Assembly (NCBI RefSeq): GCF_003254395.2
Contig: NC_037647.1
Coordinates: 2,396,350-2,460,349, forward strand
Length of the DNA: 64,000 bases
Source: Apis mellifera
Lineage: Eukaryota > Arthropoda > Insecta > Hymenoptera > Apidae
Reading direction: 5' to 3'
This document shows, one piece after another, positions 23,774 to 35,850 of this stretch. The notes beneath the pieces were generated by a model. That model was given only the letters and a program-made list of their open reading frames with translations. It did no database searches and had not been told where the DNA came from. Positions within the stretch are counted from its first letter, which is position 1, and every line of letters begins with the position of its first letter. The translations under genes and the position numbers were made by a program.

Positions 23774-26700
23774 GCATCGAGGAAGAAATGTGACGTGTAT
23801 GATAAACCCTCTGAATTGGCAGGAGCTCAGTAGCTCGTTCCTTAAACATCCCCGCGATTTGCCCTTAAATGAGATTTATGACGGGTATTATTTTTTTAAA
23901 ATCGCTCGAGCTATACTCTCCTCCTTTCCTATTCTTTTTTCTCTCTCCCTCCCCTCAGGCGAAATGATAAATTAATTCTACGTACCTCCTGGCCATAGCT
24001 CGGACAAGCAGCCGAAAAGATTCCTTTTGCTCTGGACGAGCTCTGCTCTGCTCGGCAGATTTATCGCGCGCGACCAAGCCCCTGGCGTGGAAGAATTATA
24101 ATTCCTACACGAGGATGTTCAGTTTGGAGTGGACTACTAGGTTGAAAGGTGAGACCAATTATTTGGAAAAAAGGAGAAACTTAGAAGAGTAATAATAATT
24201 GAAGCAAAGATCGAAGAGTTATAAGAAGAAGAAAAGGAATTTTCGTCGAGAGCATATCGCGAGATATCTCTGGTGTACAAAGACACTTGATCCGTGGAAA
24301 GAACGGTTGCGAGGAAACAGGTACGCGGAAAGCAGGAAGTCGGGAATGGTAGAAATAGAAGGTAGGCGAGCGAGAGAAGGTAGTAGCGGAGAGACAGGGA
24401 GGACCCGTGGCTAACGCGGCGTAAAATCCAGCGGGCACGCGCCATTTCACTTGGCCCACGGCGGCTCCTTTTCCACGGCCGCCTTCTTCCTTCCTCTTCA
24501 GAGCTCTCTAACCTCTGTTCTCCGATGTGTCCCGTCGCCCGGGGTCATCGATTCCCGACTGCTTTACGCTCGTCACGAGAGGAATTCGCCGCACGGTGGC
24601 CACCCGTTTTTGAGCTCCGTGAAAAATCGAATTGCTTGCTTTTTTTCTTTTTTTCTTCACTCGATTCCTTTGAGCAATCGTCATGGTGGATGCGCTGCCC
24701 CCGTAATTAGGTTCGGCTAGTTTGAACGAGCTGTTGCCTCCGATCGAATTGCTCGAAGCGTTCTCTGGATTCATGGTTCCGTGGTTTCGTGATGAGAAGT
24801 ACAAGAGAGGTGGTTCAATCAGAAATATATATCGAAACCGAAATGGATTAGATTATGTTAAATCTAACGTAACGAGTCGTCGGAAATTTTTATTGGAAAA
24901 CGAGAATTTAGCATTAAGAAAGATTGGAAGAGGAAAGCGTTATTATACGTAAAAGGAAAAAAAGAAAGAGCAAATATCCTCGCGGAGAATACGATATTGA
25001 CTTCAATTTACTCGGAACACAGAAGAGAAAACCGAGTGGAAATAATTAGCATAACTACGTTGGAAAACTTACGACATCCACACCCTTTGTTTCGTCGAAT
25101 TATAGCGTCTGCGCACGCGCCAGATATCCTATTGTTCCACCAGGGTTGTTCCAACTAAAGGTGGTATCCCAATAAATTTTATAAGCTTGCCTACCTCGTC
25201 CGCATAACGCCTCGCCGCGTAACGTTCTTACGTTCTTATAATTTCCGTGGCGGGAAACAATGAACGGGACAAAAATATAACATCGTCTCTCTTGATTACA
25301 GAGAATCGAAACGTTTAAGCCACGAATAAAAAGCGAGGCAAAAAGGAAAGAAAGGAAATTATATTAAAACGCAGGAAAATACGTAAACTTCCAAGACACG
25401 AGTTCCAATCGGTTGCAAAGTGCACCGAGTCCGTGAAAAACAGCGTGGAAGGGCCAAATCGCTGAAAATACTTATGCACCCTCTCCACCCTTTCGGCCAG
25501 GGCAACGAACTTGCCCGACTCGGAACACACAACGACTGAAACGCGTCAATCGATGCTTATGCACAACGAAATCGACTTGGTTCTCGTTATAGAAACAACA
25601 ATACATCGCATCGTGTCGTTCGAATTTTCGAGCATCAAGCGCGCGGGATAAATTCCTCCCTTTTCTCTCCTCTTTTTTAAACGAGTTTTCGAAAGGTGGT
25701 TGGAATATCCTTCTTTTTCGCGAGTAAAACAGGATGAAATCCTTTATATGAAATCGTTGATAGAGCGATTGTAACGATAACCGGTCGAGTTCTTGTCGCA
25801 ACCTACGCCATTGGCTACGATAAATTCTTCTTTCTCGCTCTCTCTCTCCTTCTTTCTTCTCCATTCTTTTTTCTTGCTCTCTTTCCCTACTCTCTCTCTC
25901 TCTACCAGCCCTTTTCCCTTTTTTCTTGTTTCACGTCGACGTTGTTCGTACCTTCGAGAGTTCTCTCGCCGCACGAGGAGAGAGGAGGGTCGAGGTGTGA
26001 ACGAAGAACCACAAGTGCCCTGTGGAAAGTGCCACCCCTCCGCGACCCCCTGGTAACCCAATCCCCCACCACGGCTTGGCCGGTTGCGGACGAGTTTTAC
26101 GCATTTTCCTCCCACGTCGCGATCCGAGCTTAGGACCAGTTTTGACGAGCGAGAAAAATTGCGAGTTTGTTCGTTGGATCATGTTGGGTGATTCGGTATA
26201 TTTATGCCCGCGATAAGTGAGATGAGTGCATCGTTGCATTGTTGGGAAATGACTGGAATTTTATGGCGTCGTAGACGCAAAATCGTTTACCATCCACCAT
26301 AGAATTTCGACAACTTGTAAGTTTTTAGATCTTCGCTCGATTCTCGAATATAAATCTGCTGAATTTCAAAATTGCAGGCTCGATGAATTTACTCGGTCTC
26401 TAATGATGTAAATTTACGTTTTTACATTCGGCGATCATTAAAAATATCGAATCTGTCGGCGACATCGCGCCACTCGAATTTGTTCGAACCGGTTGCCTGC
26501 GCACAGGCGTCCTCTAATTTCGCTTCTAAGAGAGTCTCGCTCGATATCGTTTTCGCGCGGAATTAATCGTGCGCGTGTATTTCTTGACACCTTGTGTATC
26601 GAGAATTATTGATTGCGAAGATAGGAAAATTCACGCAAATTATAAACAGATTTTGAAACCGGCTCATTGACCGGTTGAGATATAATCTCGAGCGTTGCTC

Positions 26701-27280
26701 GGACCGCAAAAATGTTAATCGGACACGCTCCAATAGGCATGGACGATACTCCATCCGACGAAGAATCTGTTTCAAGGTACTCGCGTTTGGCATCGTGACA
26801 GAGGAATACTTTTCGCCTCGCCAATTGCCAATAATCCTCCAGCCACATATTTTCACGAATCTTTAAAAAAAGACTATCGTTTCCACCATCGTTGTGGAAA
26901 TTGAAACGTACCTTCCTTTCGACCAAGTTAAACTCGATTACCCGTCCGATAAAAGATGAGATAAACCGAGTTTCCCTTCTGGGAATGCACGCCCACGTTT
27001 ATTCTCATTACGAGGCGTCGTGGAAGAAGGAACGTGAGCATGGAAGATTTAAGAGGCTCCCGGCTGGTAGCAGTGCACAGTTCCGATTACGAAACTTTAA
27101 AGTCCCGTTCGATGATGCACGATAAGTGTTTCTATTAGAACGACGCGCTCCATCTTCCTCTATCACACACGAAAAAAAGAAAAGAAAAGAAAATAACCTT
27201 GCTCGGGTCTCTCGCGTGGAAGAAAGAAGATACGTGGATACGCCGAGGGAAATAAATGGCGCGATACACGGGCGATCCAG
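23774..27280. other. gene-free spacer with CpG island at 24400-24720
   Basis: Open frames here are short, low in complexity or mirrored on both strands. A CT-rich tract covers 25830-25930. The - strand frame 26606-26926 (106 codons) has a normal-looking residue mix but no splice boundaries or family I recognise. An NRF1-like TGCGCACGCGC is at about 25110-25120. Confidence 0.5.
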
Positions 27281-30120
27281 GGTGATTTAGTAATGATAAT
27301 TCCGGGGAAACGGACGGATTAACGCCGCCGATTCGGTGGATTTATCGGTCGACCGATGAAATTTATTAGCAGCATCGGTGGGATCCTTTCCTAGGAGCGA
27401 GAGAGAGAGAGGATTCGCGCAGATACCGTTAATTAAAGAAGATTATATCCGCGCATTGGATCATAGAGAGAGTGAGCAGGTACTCGCAAACCTAACAGAC
27501 ACGCCCTCTAGCGATCGAAACACTGGTTCGTCGGCCATGATCGGTAGACCCTGGTCGAAAGGTTCCAGCGATTTATGCCCACGCCAAACCTGGCCGTGCG
27601 TAATACACACAAGCGTGTAACACGCGGCTGTATACTCGTCTATCTATCGATTCCACGGAGAGAGAGCGGCTTTGGCCGGCTATCCTTCGTACGACTTAAT
27701 TGGGCAAGCAACTGCCACTGACTAGCTGACTCATGGAGTCGTCGGCTAGGTACGACTGACGGTCTCCATTTCGTTCGTTTCGATTTATAAAAGGCAAAGT
27801 GTTAATCATTATTGGAAGGAGAGCTTTTAATATTAATATTTATTCGCGGAGCATAAAGTTTTAAATTAGACTTCGATTTATATAACTCATTTACTTATTG
27901 CATAATAATAATCTGTTACATAAAGACTCGATTTTCACGTTTTTACCTCTCGATACTGTTCCATTTGGAAACTGTCTCGTTTGAAGAAATATCGTTGATA
28001 TTCCTTTTTCCTTTTTTTCTCAAGAAACAAGGGTCTTAGTTAGAGGGTCGCCTATGCGTTATTGGGTTAGCTGATCGCACGCGTGCGGGGGCACCGTCCT
28101 TCTCGCCGATAATATTTTGCATTCCTAAGGGTCAGTGGAGAGACCTGCGTGGCTCGGTGGCCCGTCCGATATTCGAGGTTCGATTTACTGCGCTATGAAA
28201 CTCGAGACACGCCTTTTCGAGCGGGCGCGTTCATTAGTCATCCGCGTCGGAAGGATCGGGAGGATCGTCGAGTTTGCAAGTATAATAAACGCGAACAACG
28301 GCGATAAAGTACGATAATTACGGAGAGGTTGAAACCTATCGAAATTTTTCGACAAATCTTTCGTCATCTCGTTCCATTGTTTCACGATTCTTCATCGATC
28401 TTCCTCCTCTATACGTTTCTTCTCTCATGTTTCGTCAATTTCATCCTACTTGATCACACGACGAGATTAATCTCGTCGAACGATCGTTCTCTTCCCCCTT
28501 GGGATAAGAAATCAGAGATGTACGGATTGTTGGGGGATGAGTGGGCGTTCGATAAACATCGACAAACGGACTTCCAAATTTCCTGCGATCCAAGTAAAGG
28601 GGAATGGAATGTCGAGTTTGGGGATTTGTATTCTCGAATCGAAAAGTTTTAAATAAAGTTGGTGTTTCGATGGATTCTTGTAACTGATAGATTCATTAAC
28701 TCTTAATTGGTTGGGATGAATGCAGTTGTTGCGGGTATTCGATTGGTACACCTGGTATATAAATATATATACCTATATAGTTTATCTCTAGGATATATGT
28801 ATATATGTTGTTGAGCGAGAATTAATCGAGAAGAGGATTTTACAAATTTGGTTATCAGGTGTGAAAATAATGGAGAGAGAAAATCTCGTTGTGCATGTAA
28901 AATATCGTGTTCATCGTTTTCTTTTTGATTATAAAGGAAAGAAAATTAAATTAATAGGGGATATCCCAAACGAGTTTTTTCTTTTTATCGGTGAGTAACA
29001 GTTAATGAAAGAGATATAGAAGGAAATATCTATCTAACATCTATTGAAACACAACTAGTTTTTAGTGGAGAAAACTTACAAATCGATCTAATTTAGATTT
29101 TAATAGAAAATAATTGATAGAATACTCGTTCGATTGGTAATAAAAATTCCTCGACTTTCTTAAACATTTCTCGACAAAATATCCATTTCATCTAATTAGT
29201 AATAAATAAATAAAACTTCTTCTATTTACAACTCTCAAATTTAAATCAACGTTTCGATAAATAATAACGTCGAAATAAAATCCTGAAAAATTTTAAAGTC
29301 CTAAACACGTATATAATCTCAAACCTTTCAAAATTTTTTATCCAAATAGTATTCTAAATTAAAGAAGAATCGTAAAATAAAACTCGAGAGAAAGATGGAG
29401 AAACTCGTAAAAAATCTTGTTCAATCAGCCTAACCTACATTCCCGGACAACAAAGTACTTAATCGATCGAGTCTCGTTCAAACAAATTCATGACTCACCA
29501 TTCCTCTTTGATCCCATACAAATTGACTTCACCTCGCCAACACCACTATACGTATACATACTCGAATCGTCCAATTGGCCGCTAGAAAACGATCGAGTAA
29601 ATTCCCTGCCCAGGAAACGGAGGAACGTCTGTCCGTTTCCGTGGAGGGAATTGAGCCCGCATGCGACGTGGTTTAAATTTTGAGGACTCGTAAAAGGACT
29701 CGACATTAACCAGTGAACGTTTTGCCTTCGCTATCGCAATTGGAAAATGACTAATATTTGCGCAAACGGCGTAGAAAAACGTAGACTCGGTTAATCTCCA
29801 TCCCTTTTTTGGCTATCAAACGTTGGCCTCTCTTTATAGAAGTTTCATGAAACGATCGGGCCCGGAATTGGCCGCTCCCAGAACTCTTGATTAGTCCTCT
29901 TCTCGTCATCGTCCACTGGCTTCTTGATTGACTTGGCCTGGTGAAATTAAAATCGTTTGTATCCTGGAACATAATTAGACGAAGTGTTCAAATTACACAC
30001 CTGGTTGCTCGATACCGGATTTCGAAGCATTTCGTGTCGATTTGTTTCTCCCAGAGTTTTTTTCTTTTTTTTTCTTATTTTACAGGAAAGAAAATCGTGT
30101 CTATTATCCAGGCTAGTTTT
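27281..30120. other. gene-free spacer
   Basis: A CpG-containing block (27280-27770) is followed by AT-rich DNA. A perfect hairpin GGTATATA-AATA-TATATACC is at 28754-28773. Open frames at 27378-27620, 28329-28652 and 29417-29683 are under 110 codons and match no family I know. Confidence 0.55.
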
Positions 30121-30165
30121 ACGATTTTGAAATCGTTTTCTGGTTTAATCACCAAAGTGATTAAA
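30121..30165. other. two adjacent perfect hairpins
   Basis: ACGATTT (30121-30127) pairs with AAATCGT (30130-30136), and eight bases later TTTAATCAC (30144-30152) pairs with GTGATTAAA (30157-30165) around loop CAAA. A further perfect hairpin (TTCTGAC-CGCC-GTCAGAA) is at 30332-30349. Confidence 0.6.
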
Positions 30166-30473
30166 ATTCCGAATACGAATGTTACGTGCGTTATCTCGTA
30201 TTCAACTCGTGATTGACGTTTGTATATAAAAAAAAAAAAAGAAGAAGAAAAAACGAGTATAATATAAATTCTACGTTCTAAACCATATTTCACCACTTAT
30301 CTTGACGATAAACAGCTCGGTGAAAATAATTTTCTGACCGCCGTCAGAATCCTCGTTTAACCTCCCAATCGACTCGAGCCGAAGATCAAACATCTCCAAT
30401 ACCTGGCTCGAGGAACATGACTCCTCCTTAACTCACGCGATCCTCTCTCTCTCTTCCTCTCCCTCCCTCCGTC

Positions 30474-30708
30474 TATAAATACAAGAAGAAGGGGGGATCG
30501 ATCCGAGTCCGCGCTGCATAAAAATCGGCCGGCCAGAGATTGGTTTCAGGGAAGCGAGCACACCACCACCACACACGACACAGCCCCGATATTTGCTTAA
30601 CAACCGGTTTTCGTTCGGCCAGATCGGCGAACCACGATGCGTGTGGGGTCACGATGAGAACCGCTGGCGTATCGGTCGTCATAAGTCACTCAGCGTGTGG
30701 CGTACAAG
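30474..30708 (+). promoter_or_regulatory. weak candidate promoter and leader
   Basis: TATAAATA at 30474-30481 is followed about 32 bases later by CGAGTC, a poor initiator. Downstream is CpG-containing sequence with a possible 5' donor ACAAG|GTACAC ending at 30708 and another (CACAG|GTATCG) near 30981. Short upstream-type ORFs begin at about 30636 and 30655. Without a good initiator this is much weaker than the pairs at 10300 and 49405. Confidence 0.2.
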
Positions 30709-30735
30709 GTACACGGGCCCACCTCCTCCTCTCCT

Positions 30736-30753
30736 TCTCTCTCTCTCTCTCTC
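30736..30753. repeat. (CT)n microsatellite
   Basis: Nine CT dinucleotides, read directly. Confidence 0.9.
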
Positions 30754-30984
30754 ATCCTTCTTTTTCCTTTTTAGCCCTTTTCCATTTCTCTCCCCGTCCA
30801 TCGCTGCTCGATCGAGATTCCTCGCTTCCAGCGCACAGCTTCGATCGCGTTCACGGCCCCAGACACTCCCAGCAATGTCCAGGAGGACACCGAGTCTAAG
30901 CGTACGTTTCACTGCCCGTTCTACACCCTTTAATCCACCGTCGAATTCGGTGGATGGAAAACGGCGATAATTGATTCCACAGGT

Positions 30985-31488
30985 ATCGTACGTAGATTCT
31001 AATAGAGAGAGAATCGGAGATAGGGGACGGATTGGAGGCTGAGGGAGCTCGTTCGGGGAAACTAGACTAGTGGATGATAGGGTAGAGCGAAAACTGGTCG
31101 TTAGTTAGTTAGTTGGTCGAAGGAACGAAACGCTGGATGGATGGAAAAGGCGGGTGGGAGCAGAAGGGTCCACCTGGCCAACCTCGTTATATACCCGAAA
31201 TCCGCATAAATTACGGAGTTAATTGGTAACTCAGTCTCGTGTATTCTTAATTATTACGAGGTTCTCGTAAGCGGGAACAGCTGATTCCCGGCCGCCATTT
31301 GTCGTTTCAATTAATGCCCGATCGGTTAATCGGGCTGCGCGGTTGGTAAGGTAGATAATTGATTCCCGTGGAGTCTATATCGTGCGTGAAACGGGTGGAA
31401 GGAGGCCGATCCGTTAATCCAACAAATAGAATTCGAGCCACTACGTGTCCGATGCAGTTAAGCCGACCGTATCTTCTCTGGCCCCTAT

Positions 31489-31520
<32 letters not shown>

Positions 31521-32759
31521 GTATACAATAGGCAGCACCAAAAGTGCTTCTTTTCGATTTTATTTTCCGTGCCGCCTTTAATCCATCGTTTACTTTGCAC
31601 TTAGGAAGTTGGAGAGGAAGTTGGTATTAAACTTAACTCTTTCTCTATGCTTAAGGTCAGGCGATATATTTTTCTTCGTCTCGTATTCTTCTTCTTCTTC
31701 TGGTTCGTTTTCGGTGATATTGCGCTGTATGAAAAGGGTTTTGAAACGTGTATAGAAGCGTGGGCGACAATTCGATCAAGTTGATCGATGAGATCATCCG
31801 GAATCTTGCGCCACACTAGTTGCAACCGGTTGAATAATTGATCTCCTAAAGCGAGTAGGTTGTACGGAGTCGCATTATAAATGATCATCGTGATCATTCC
31901 GCGATCAAACGATAATTGATCGAATCGGATAGATAGCTCGAATTTATTAATCTTCTTACGAGTGCGGGGATCAATCGCATTGATTCAATTCGTTTCGAAT
32001 CATGGGTTATACGTATAACATTATATATTGGTGTTCAAAGATCCTTGGATCCTTCTATCACGAAGAAGCGTATGATTTATAATTTCAATAATATAATCAA
32101 TTTTATAAATATTTCTGATTATCAAAAATTATCGTCAATTGGAATAAAAAATGAAATATTCCACCGATATTAATTAACGAATACAACAAATTGTTACAAA
32201 AATGATTCAGAGACGCATACTCGGAAATCAATTCATCCATCTCAACCCATCGAAACGCCAAACGGACCAATAATTCTCTCACCTTGTTCCCCCGTAATCG
32301 TCGATCATCTCCCCTCCCCGTGGCGTGGAAATCTCGCCTCCGGTGTCGTAACTCGAGCATCGGTCGCGGCCACGGACACCGGATCGAATTAACCGCAAGA
32401 GGCGTCCTTCATTCAATTACGCGGCGTCCGAGACAACCCCCGTCTCGCGAGGGTCCCGGCATAATAAAAATCATTTATTCCCTTCGTTAAAGATTGAAGG
32501 AGAAACGAGGCGGCGTCCACCCGTGGACAACGGTTGAAAGATTTAAGAGGCTCGTAAAGCGCAAAAAGAGGATTTCTGCCTGTGGAGGCGCCACGGTCGC
32601 GGGGACCCCTCTCGAGTTTCCGCTTTTCGAGGCTCCGCTTTTTTTCGTCCCCGAGGCGTTCGCTCGTCGGCTACTTAGGTAGAGCGTAGCAACTTCCCTA
32701 CCTGAGACCCGACGGTGTCGTGTAACACTTTATTTCGAGTCTCGTGTTTCCACGGTAAT
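30985..32759. other. gene-free spacer
   Basis: The main feature is a compound microsatellite at 31489-31520. A short GTTA repeat lies at 31101-31115, and a CpG-rich block at 32280-32720 has overlapping low-complexity frames. No gene is supported. Confidence 0.55.
31489..31520. repeat. (TC)n(TG)n compound microsatellite
   Basis: Eleven TC units followed by five TG units, read directly. Confidence 0.95.
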
Positions 32760-33705
32760 ATTTAATCGATCCTAGATGGAAAACGGAACCAGCAGGATCT
32801 CCGCAGAGATCCTTACGATCTTTGGTATCACGGGATGCTGATTTAATGCGAACGTGTCAGAGAAACTTTGGAGAAAAGTAATGTGAATTTAAGAAACATT
32901 TGTGGAAATTTAAATCTCTTCTATGGAAGAATGAAGAAGAAGGATAATAGAAAATTTGGAGTTTTATTAAGACAGAGAAACTTTGGAGAAAAGTAATTCA
33001 AACGTGTGAATTTAAGAAATATTTGTGGAAATTTAAATCTCCTCTATGGAAGAATGAAGAAGAAGGATAATAGAAAATTTGGAGTTTTATTAAGACGATT
33101 GTAATATTTATACTTTTGGATGTTAAATTATTATCCAATTATTTAGATATTTAATCGATCCTAGATGGAAAACGGAACCAACAGGATCTCCGCAGAGATC
33201 CTTACGATCTTTGGTATCACGGGATGCTGATTTAATGCGAACGTGTCAGAGAAACTTTGGAGAAAAGTAATTCAAACGTGTGAATTTAAGAAACGTTTGT
33301 GGAAATTTAAATCTCTTTTATGGAAGAATGAAGAAGAAGGATAGTAGAAAATTTGAAGTTTTATTAAGACGATTGTAATACTTGTACTTTTGGATGTTAT
33401 TATTATCCAATTATTTAGATATTTAATCGATCCTAGATGGAAAACGGAACCAACGGAGAGGATCTCCGCAGAGATCTTTACGATTTTTGGTATCACAGGA
33501 TGCTGATTTAATGCGAATGTGTCAGAGAAACTTTGGAGAAAAGTAATTCAAACGTGTGAATTTAAGAAACATTTGTGTGAATGAAATTTAAATCTCTTCT
33601 ATGGAAGAATGAAGAAGAAGGATAGTAGAAAATTTAATAAAAATAGAAGTTTTATTAAGACGATTATAATACTTATACTTTTATGTTAAATTATTTAGAT
33701 ATTTA
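32760..33705. repeat. tandem repeat, about 272 bp unit with a nested duplication, 3 copies
   Basis: Copies begin with TTTAATCGATCCTAGATGGA at 32761, 33150 and 33422. The first copy is longer (about 389 bp) because an internal block of about 117-120 bp (CAGAGAAACTTTGGAGAAAA to TTTTATTAAGAC) is itself duplicated (from about 32858 and from about 32973). Each copy carries a hairpin AGGATCTC-CGCA-GAGATCCT (32794-32813, 33183-33202; slightly changed at 33459-33478). No coding capacity is recognised. Confidence 0.9.
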
Positions 33706-35264
33706 TATAATTAATTCCAATAAAACTGGATGGTAAAAAAGAAAAAGAAAATTTGGCCTCGAACATATTATTTCGCGAGAAAGTTTCTAATTCAACGACG
33801 TAGAAGATGATGGATATCCTCCAGACGTTGTAACTGATTTTGTGGAAGAAATGGCACGAGCCACGACGTTTTCGTCTCCGAAAATAGATTCCGCGGGAGC
33901 GGATCTGGCATTCGGCCCTCGGCCATCTGCGAGATCGATTCAGCGAGACAGCCGGCACAAGAATGAACCGATCCGTTGTTCTTGTGCCTCTTTTATTCGC
34001 TTCCGGTCTTAATGATATCCCCCTCGCTGAAATATATCGAACTGGGTCGCGCCTATCTGCCCGCCCTCCCCCGTCCTCTACGCGTGTAAATTCCGCAAAT
34101 CGTTCGCATAAATAAAATCGCTCGCATAGAGTCGCGTGCTCGTCGACATCCGAAGAAATCGAAGTTTAGAAAAATAGAACAAATCCTTATTTCCTTCTTC
34201 TCTATTCTGAATGAAATGGCACACGACTTTTTCAATATTCGATAAATATAAAAATATGACGAAGATTGAACATTTCCAGAAATCAAAACTATAGAATATA
34301 ATCATTTTAACCTCTGACCCAACAATTTCGTAATGATAAATAAAAAAACTGTATTTTAATAGTACTTGGTCGAATCATAAGTGATAAAGAGATTGGCCTC
34401 GAACCCAGTATGGTACCAGCCATATAATATTATTGCACTTTGAAACGTATCCGCATAATCGAGAAACCGTGTGCAAAAATAGCTCGAGGCCCGATGCGAA
34501 ACGATTAGAATTTACAAGCAGATATGGACTGCTCCTCGACTGCGCCACTCGAAAACGATTCATCGTTAAACGGATCGCTGGATACACAGCGTGGATGGAG
34601 AGCAGCCTTGTCGCTACTCGGAGGATCCATCATTTGCCAAGCTCGATCGCGCCGTCGAGCGATGTGATGTTTTACAATACTGCGTTTGGCTGTCCCATTC
34701 ACGAGTAGCATTCACGCGCGCGTTCTCTTTGACGCGATTGTTTTGACTGGCCGTGAATACGGGAACATTGGACGAACCGCCCACGCCTTTTCCACTCCTC
34801 GCCATTTTCTCTCCCCTTCTCGAACCTCTGCGTCCCCCATGCTGGTCGTCCGGATTCTCTCCTTTTCTACGAGAGAGAGAGAGAGAAGGTCTCTGTACTT
34901 CCGCTTGCCACTCGAGTCGGACCATCGCCCGACGACGGAGAGGAAGCCACGAGCGATTCACGCTCTATTCATCGAACGATGGCGCCCATTCGAATATGAA
35001 AATATCACGGATTGAAATAACAACCCGCGGATCTCAAATAATTCATGGGATTTCTTTTTTCACGCGCGGGAATCGAGGAACGCCTCCCCCTCAACGATCG
35101 AGCGTCGATCTTTCTTTCCGTTCCGTGGTTTCCATGCGGTTGTGGAACTGTGGGATTGCATATAGGTGTGTTGGATTGTTTTATGAGGAGGAAGATGCGG
35201 AGAGGAGATTGTAAAATCGTAATTAGAAGTTTGCGAAGAAAGAGGATACTCTGAGGATATCTTT
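33706..35264. other. gene-free spacer
   Basis: AT-rich DNA with CpG-containing blocks at 33840-33960 and 34600-35100, and a short (GA)n at 34871-34886. Open frames overlap on both strands and show no domains. Confidence 0.55.
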
Positions 35265-35850
35265 AATTTTTGGTCAGCAGGGGATTTTTTTAAATTGTGG
35301 ATGGAAAATTAAAGTTTGAATAGGAACTCGCGAAAGGGGTAGATAATCTTTAATTTTTGATCGAGGATTTGATGGAGTAGTTTGTAACAAGAAGTCGTCA
35401 ATTTTTTGTCAGCAAAAATTGACAGGAGATTCGAAAATTTTTTTAGATTGCGGATGGAAAATTAAAGTTTGAATAAGAACTCGTGAAAGGAGTGGGTAAT
35501 CTTTAGTTTTTGATCGAGGGTTTGATGGGGTAGTTTGTAACAAGAAGTCGTCAATTTTTGGTCAGCAAAAATTGACAGGAGATTCGAAAATTTTTTTAGA
35601 TTGCGGATGGAAAATTAAAGTTTGAATAGGAACTCGTAAAAGAGGTGGGTAATCTTTAATTTTTGATCGAGGGTTTGATGGGATAGTTTGTAACAAGAAG
35701 TTGTCAATTTTTGGTCAGCAGGGAATTCGAAGATTTTTTTTAAATTGCGGATAGAAAATTAAAGTTTGAATAGGAACTCGCGAAATGGGTAGATAATATT
35801 TAATTTTTGATGGGGTAGTTTGTAACAAGAAGTTGTCAATTTTCGTTAGA
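35265..35850. repeat. tandem repeat, about 144-153 bp unit, 4 copies, hairpin in the unit
   Basis: The marker AAAGTTTGAA recurs at 35311, 35464, 35617 and 35761 (spacing 153, 153, 144). Shared blocks are TAATCTTTAATTTTTGATCG, GTAGTTTGTAACAAGAAGT and TTGCGGATGGAAAATT. Two copies contain a perfect 10-bp stem GTCAATTTTT / AAAAATTGAC around a 7-base loop (35397-35423 and 35550-35576). The outer copies lack the right arm of that stem. Confidence 0.92.

Noticed and set aside
26606..26926. 106-codon - strand frame with an ordinary residue mix
   Set aside because: No recognisable family, no clear acceptor and donor at its ends, and the + strand is also open.
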